Shown here piece after piece: positions 16,379-16,472 of a stretch of DNA of 16,472 nucleotides. Position 1 is the stretch's first letter, and each line of letters begins with the position of its first letter. The translations under genes were made by a program, and so were the position numbers. The notes below the pieces were generated by a model, which made no database searches, was not told the origin of the DNA, and worked only from the letters and a program-made list of their open reading frames with translations. This DNA is from Dysgonamonadaceae bacterium (lineage in GTDB: Bacteria; Bacteroidota; Bacteroidia; Bacteroidales; Azobacteroidaceae): assembly GCA_031261015.1 (NCBI GenBank), contig JAISKG010000114.1, positions 1-16,472 on the forward strand, written 5' to 3'.

Positions 16379-16456
16379 CGGGGGTAAGCGAACACCCGAA
16401 GGGTGGAGCGTAGCCCCCGGATGCAATGCCCCCACACCCCTGAGCCGCGTAGCGGC
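16378..16456 (-). repeat. Diverged, inverted copy of the hairpin-rich element
   Basis: Read on the + strand, this has the reverse-complement order of copies 1 and 2: CCGGGGGTAAGC, an inner hairpin, GCGTAGCCCCCGG, a 23-base spacer, then GCCGC-GTA-GCGGC. The outer arms (16378-16384 and 16414-16420) and the flanking TAAGC/GCGTAG are the same as in the other copies. The inner hairpin is different in sequence, CACCC-GAA-GGGTG instead of AAAGGCC-GTA-GGCCTTT, but still pairs. Confidence 0.7.
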
Positions 16457-16472
16457 GACACAATCCCCCCGA

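Larger units (their letters stand above)
15958..16472. other. Repeat-filled region after the phosphate operon, no recognisable gene
   Basis: The only gene-free stretch above 300 bases. It holds two direct copies and one inverted copy of the hairpin element plus two short direct repeats, leaving little unique sequence. A frame from ATG 16101 (starting MKHSIKFRPYSSD) stays open for 124 codons to the window edge. Most of it is repeat translated as Pro/Arg/Gly/Ala-rich sequence, so I do not call it a gene. No phoU, transposase or RNA gene was recognised. Confidence 0.75.

Noticed and set aside
16037..16435. 132-codon - strand frame across the repeats
   Set aside because: Its translation is the repeat units read in reverse (for example SGATGRIISLL and VAGGKQKAVGLCVAPGG). 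No promoter or conserved domain is visible.

Overview
The window reads as a chromosomal segment of a Bacteroidetes bacterium, probably of the order Bacteroidales. The evidence is a SusC/SusD pair, a GH97 enzyme, secreted proteins with Bacteroidetes-type signal peptides and a Bacteroidales-type C-terminal tail, promoters that fit the Bacteroidetes -33 TTTG / -7 TAnnTTTG pattern, and a PstC of the long (about 400-residue) form. Coding density is high; the only non-coding stretch longer than 300 bases is the last ~515 bases. No rRNA, tRNA, transposase, integrase or CRISPR array was seen.

Layout. (1) 46-933: a secreted protein of unknown function with a G9 homopolymer inside the gene, closed by a strong intrinsic terminator. 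(2) 1035-8058: a compact glycan-uptake locus, susC-susD-GH97, all on the + strand. The outer-membrane SusC/SusD pair would import an oligosaccharide, and the GH97 enzyme, with the glutamate pattern of SusB-type inverting alpha-glucosidases, would cleave it on the periplasmic side. No regulator and no surface endo-glycanase is present here. (3) 10975-8084, - strand: a small one-TM protein (DUF4492-like), cydA and cydB, an operon for a cytochrome bd quinol oxidase. (4) 11137-15957, + strand: a phosphate-acquisition operon made of an OprO/OprP-type porin, pstS, pstC, pstA and pstB, with gaps of 5 bases or less or with overlaps. (5) 15958-16472: a cluster of GC-rich, hairpin-rich repeats where phoU might have been expected.

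The 161-base divergent region between (3) and (4) is informative. The cyd side has a full Bacteroidetes promoter (TTTG, 20-nt spacer, TACCTTTG). The phosphate side has a -7 element (TACTTTTG) without a -33 element. Instead it has four heptamers at an exact 11-base period (CTGTCAT, TTGTCAC, CCTTCAA, TTGTAAT) ending 10 bases before the -7. This matches the architecture of tandem PhoB boxes at Escherichia coli pstS.

The most unusual items are: (a) PstC carries, between its first two membrane segments, a periplasmic insert that aligns without gaps with the second half of the PstS encoded just upstream (17 of 44 residues identical by eye), but lacks the phosphate-binding residues; (b) the terminal repeats are assembled from small palindromes with three-base loops, nested inside conserved outer arms, with one inverted copy in which the inner hairpin has a different sequence but keeps its pairing; (c) the G9 tract in the first gene, where a change of one base would remove the C-terminal tail. 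All calls come from reading the sequence; no database search was run.
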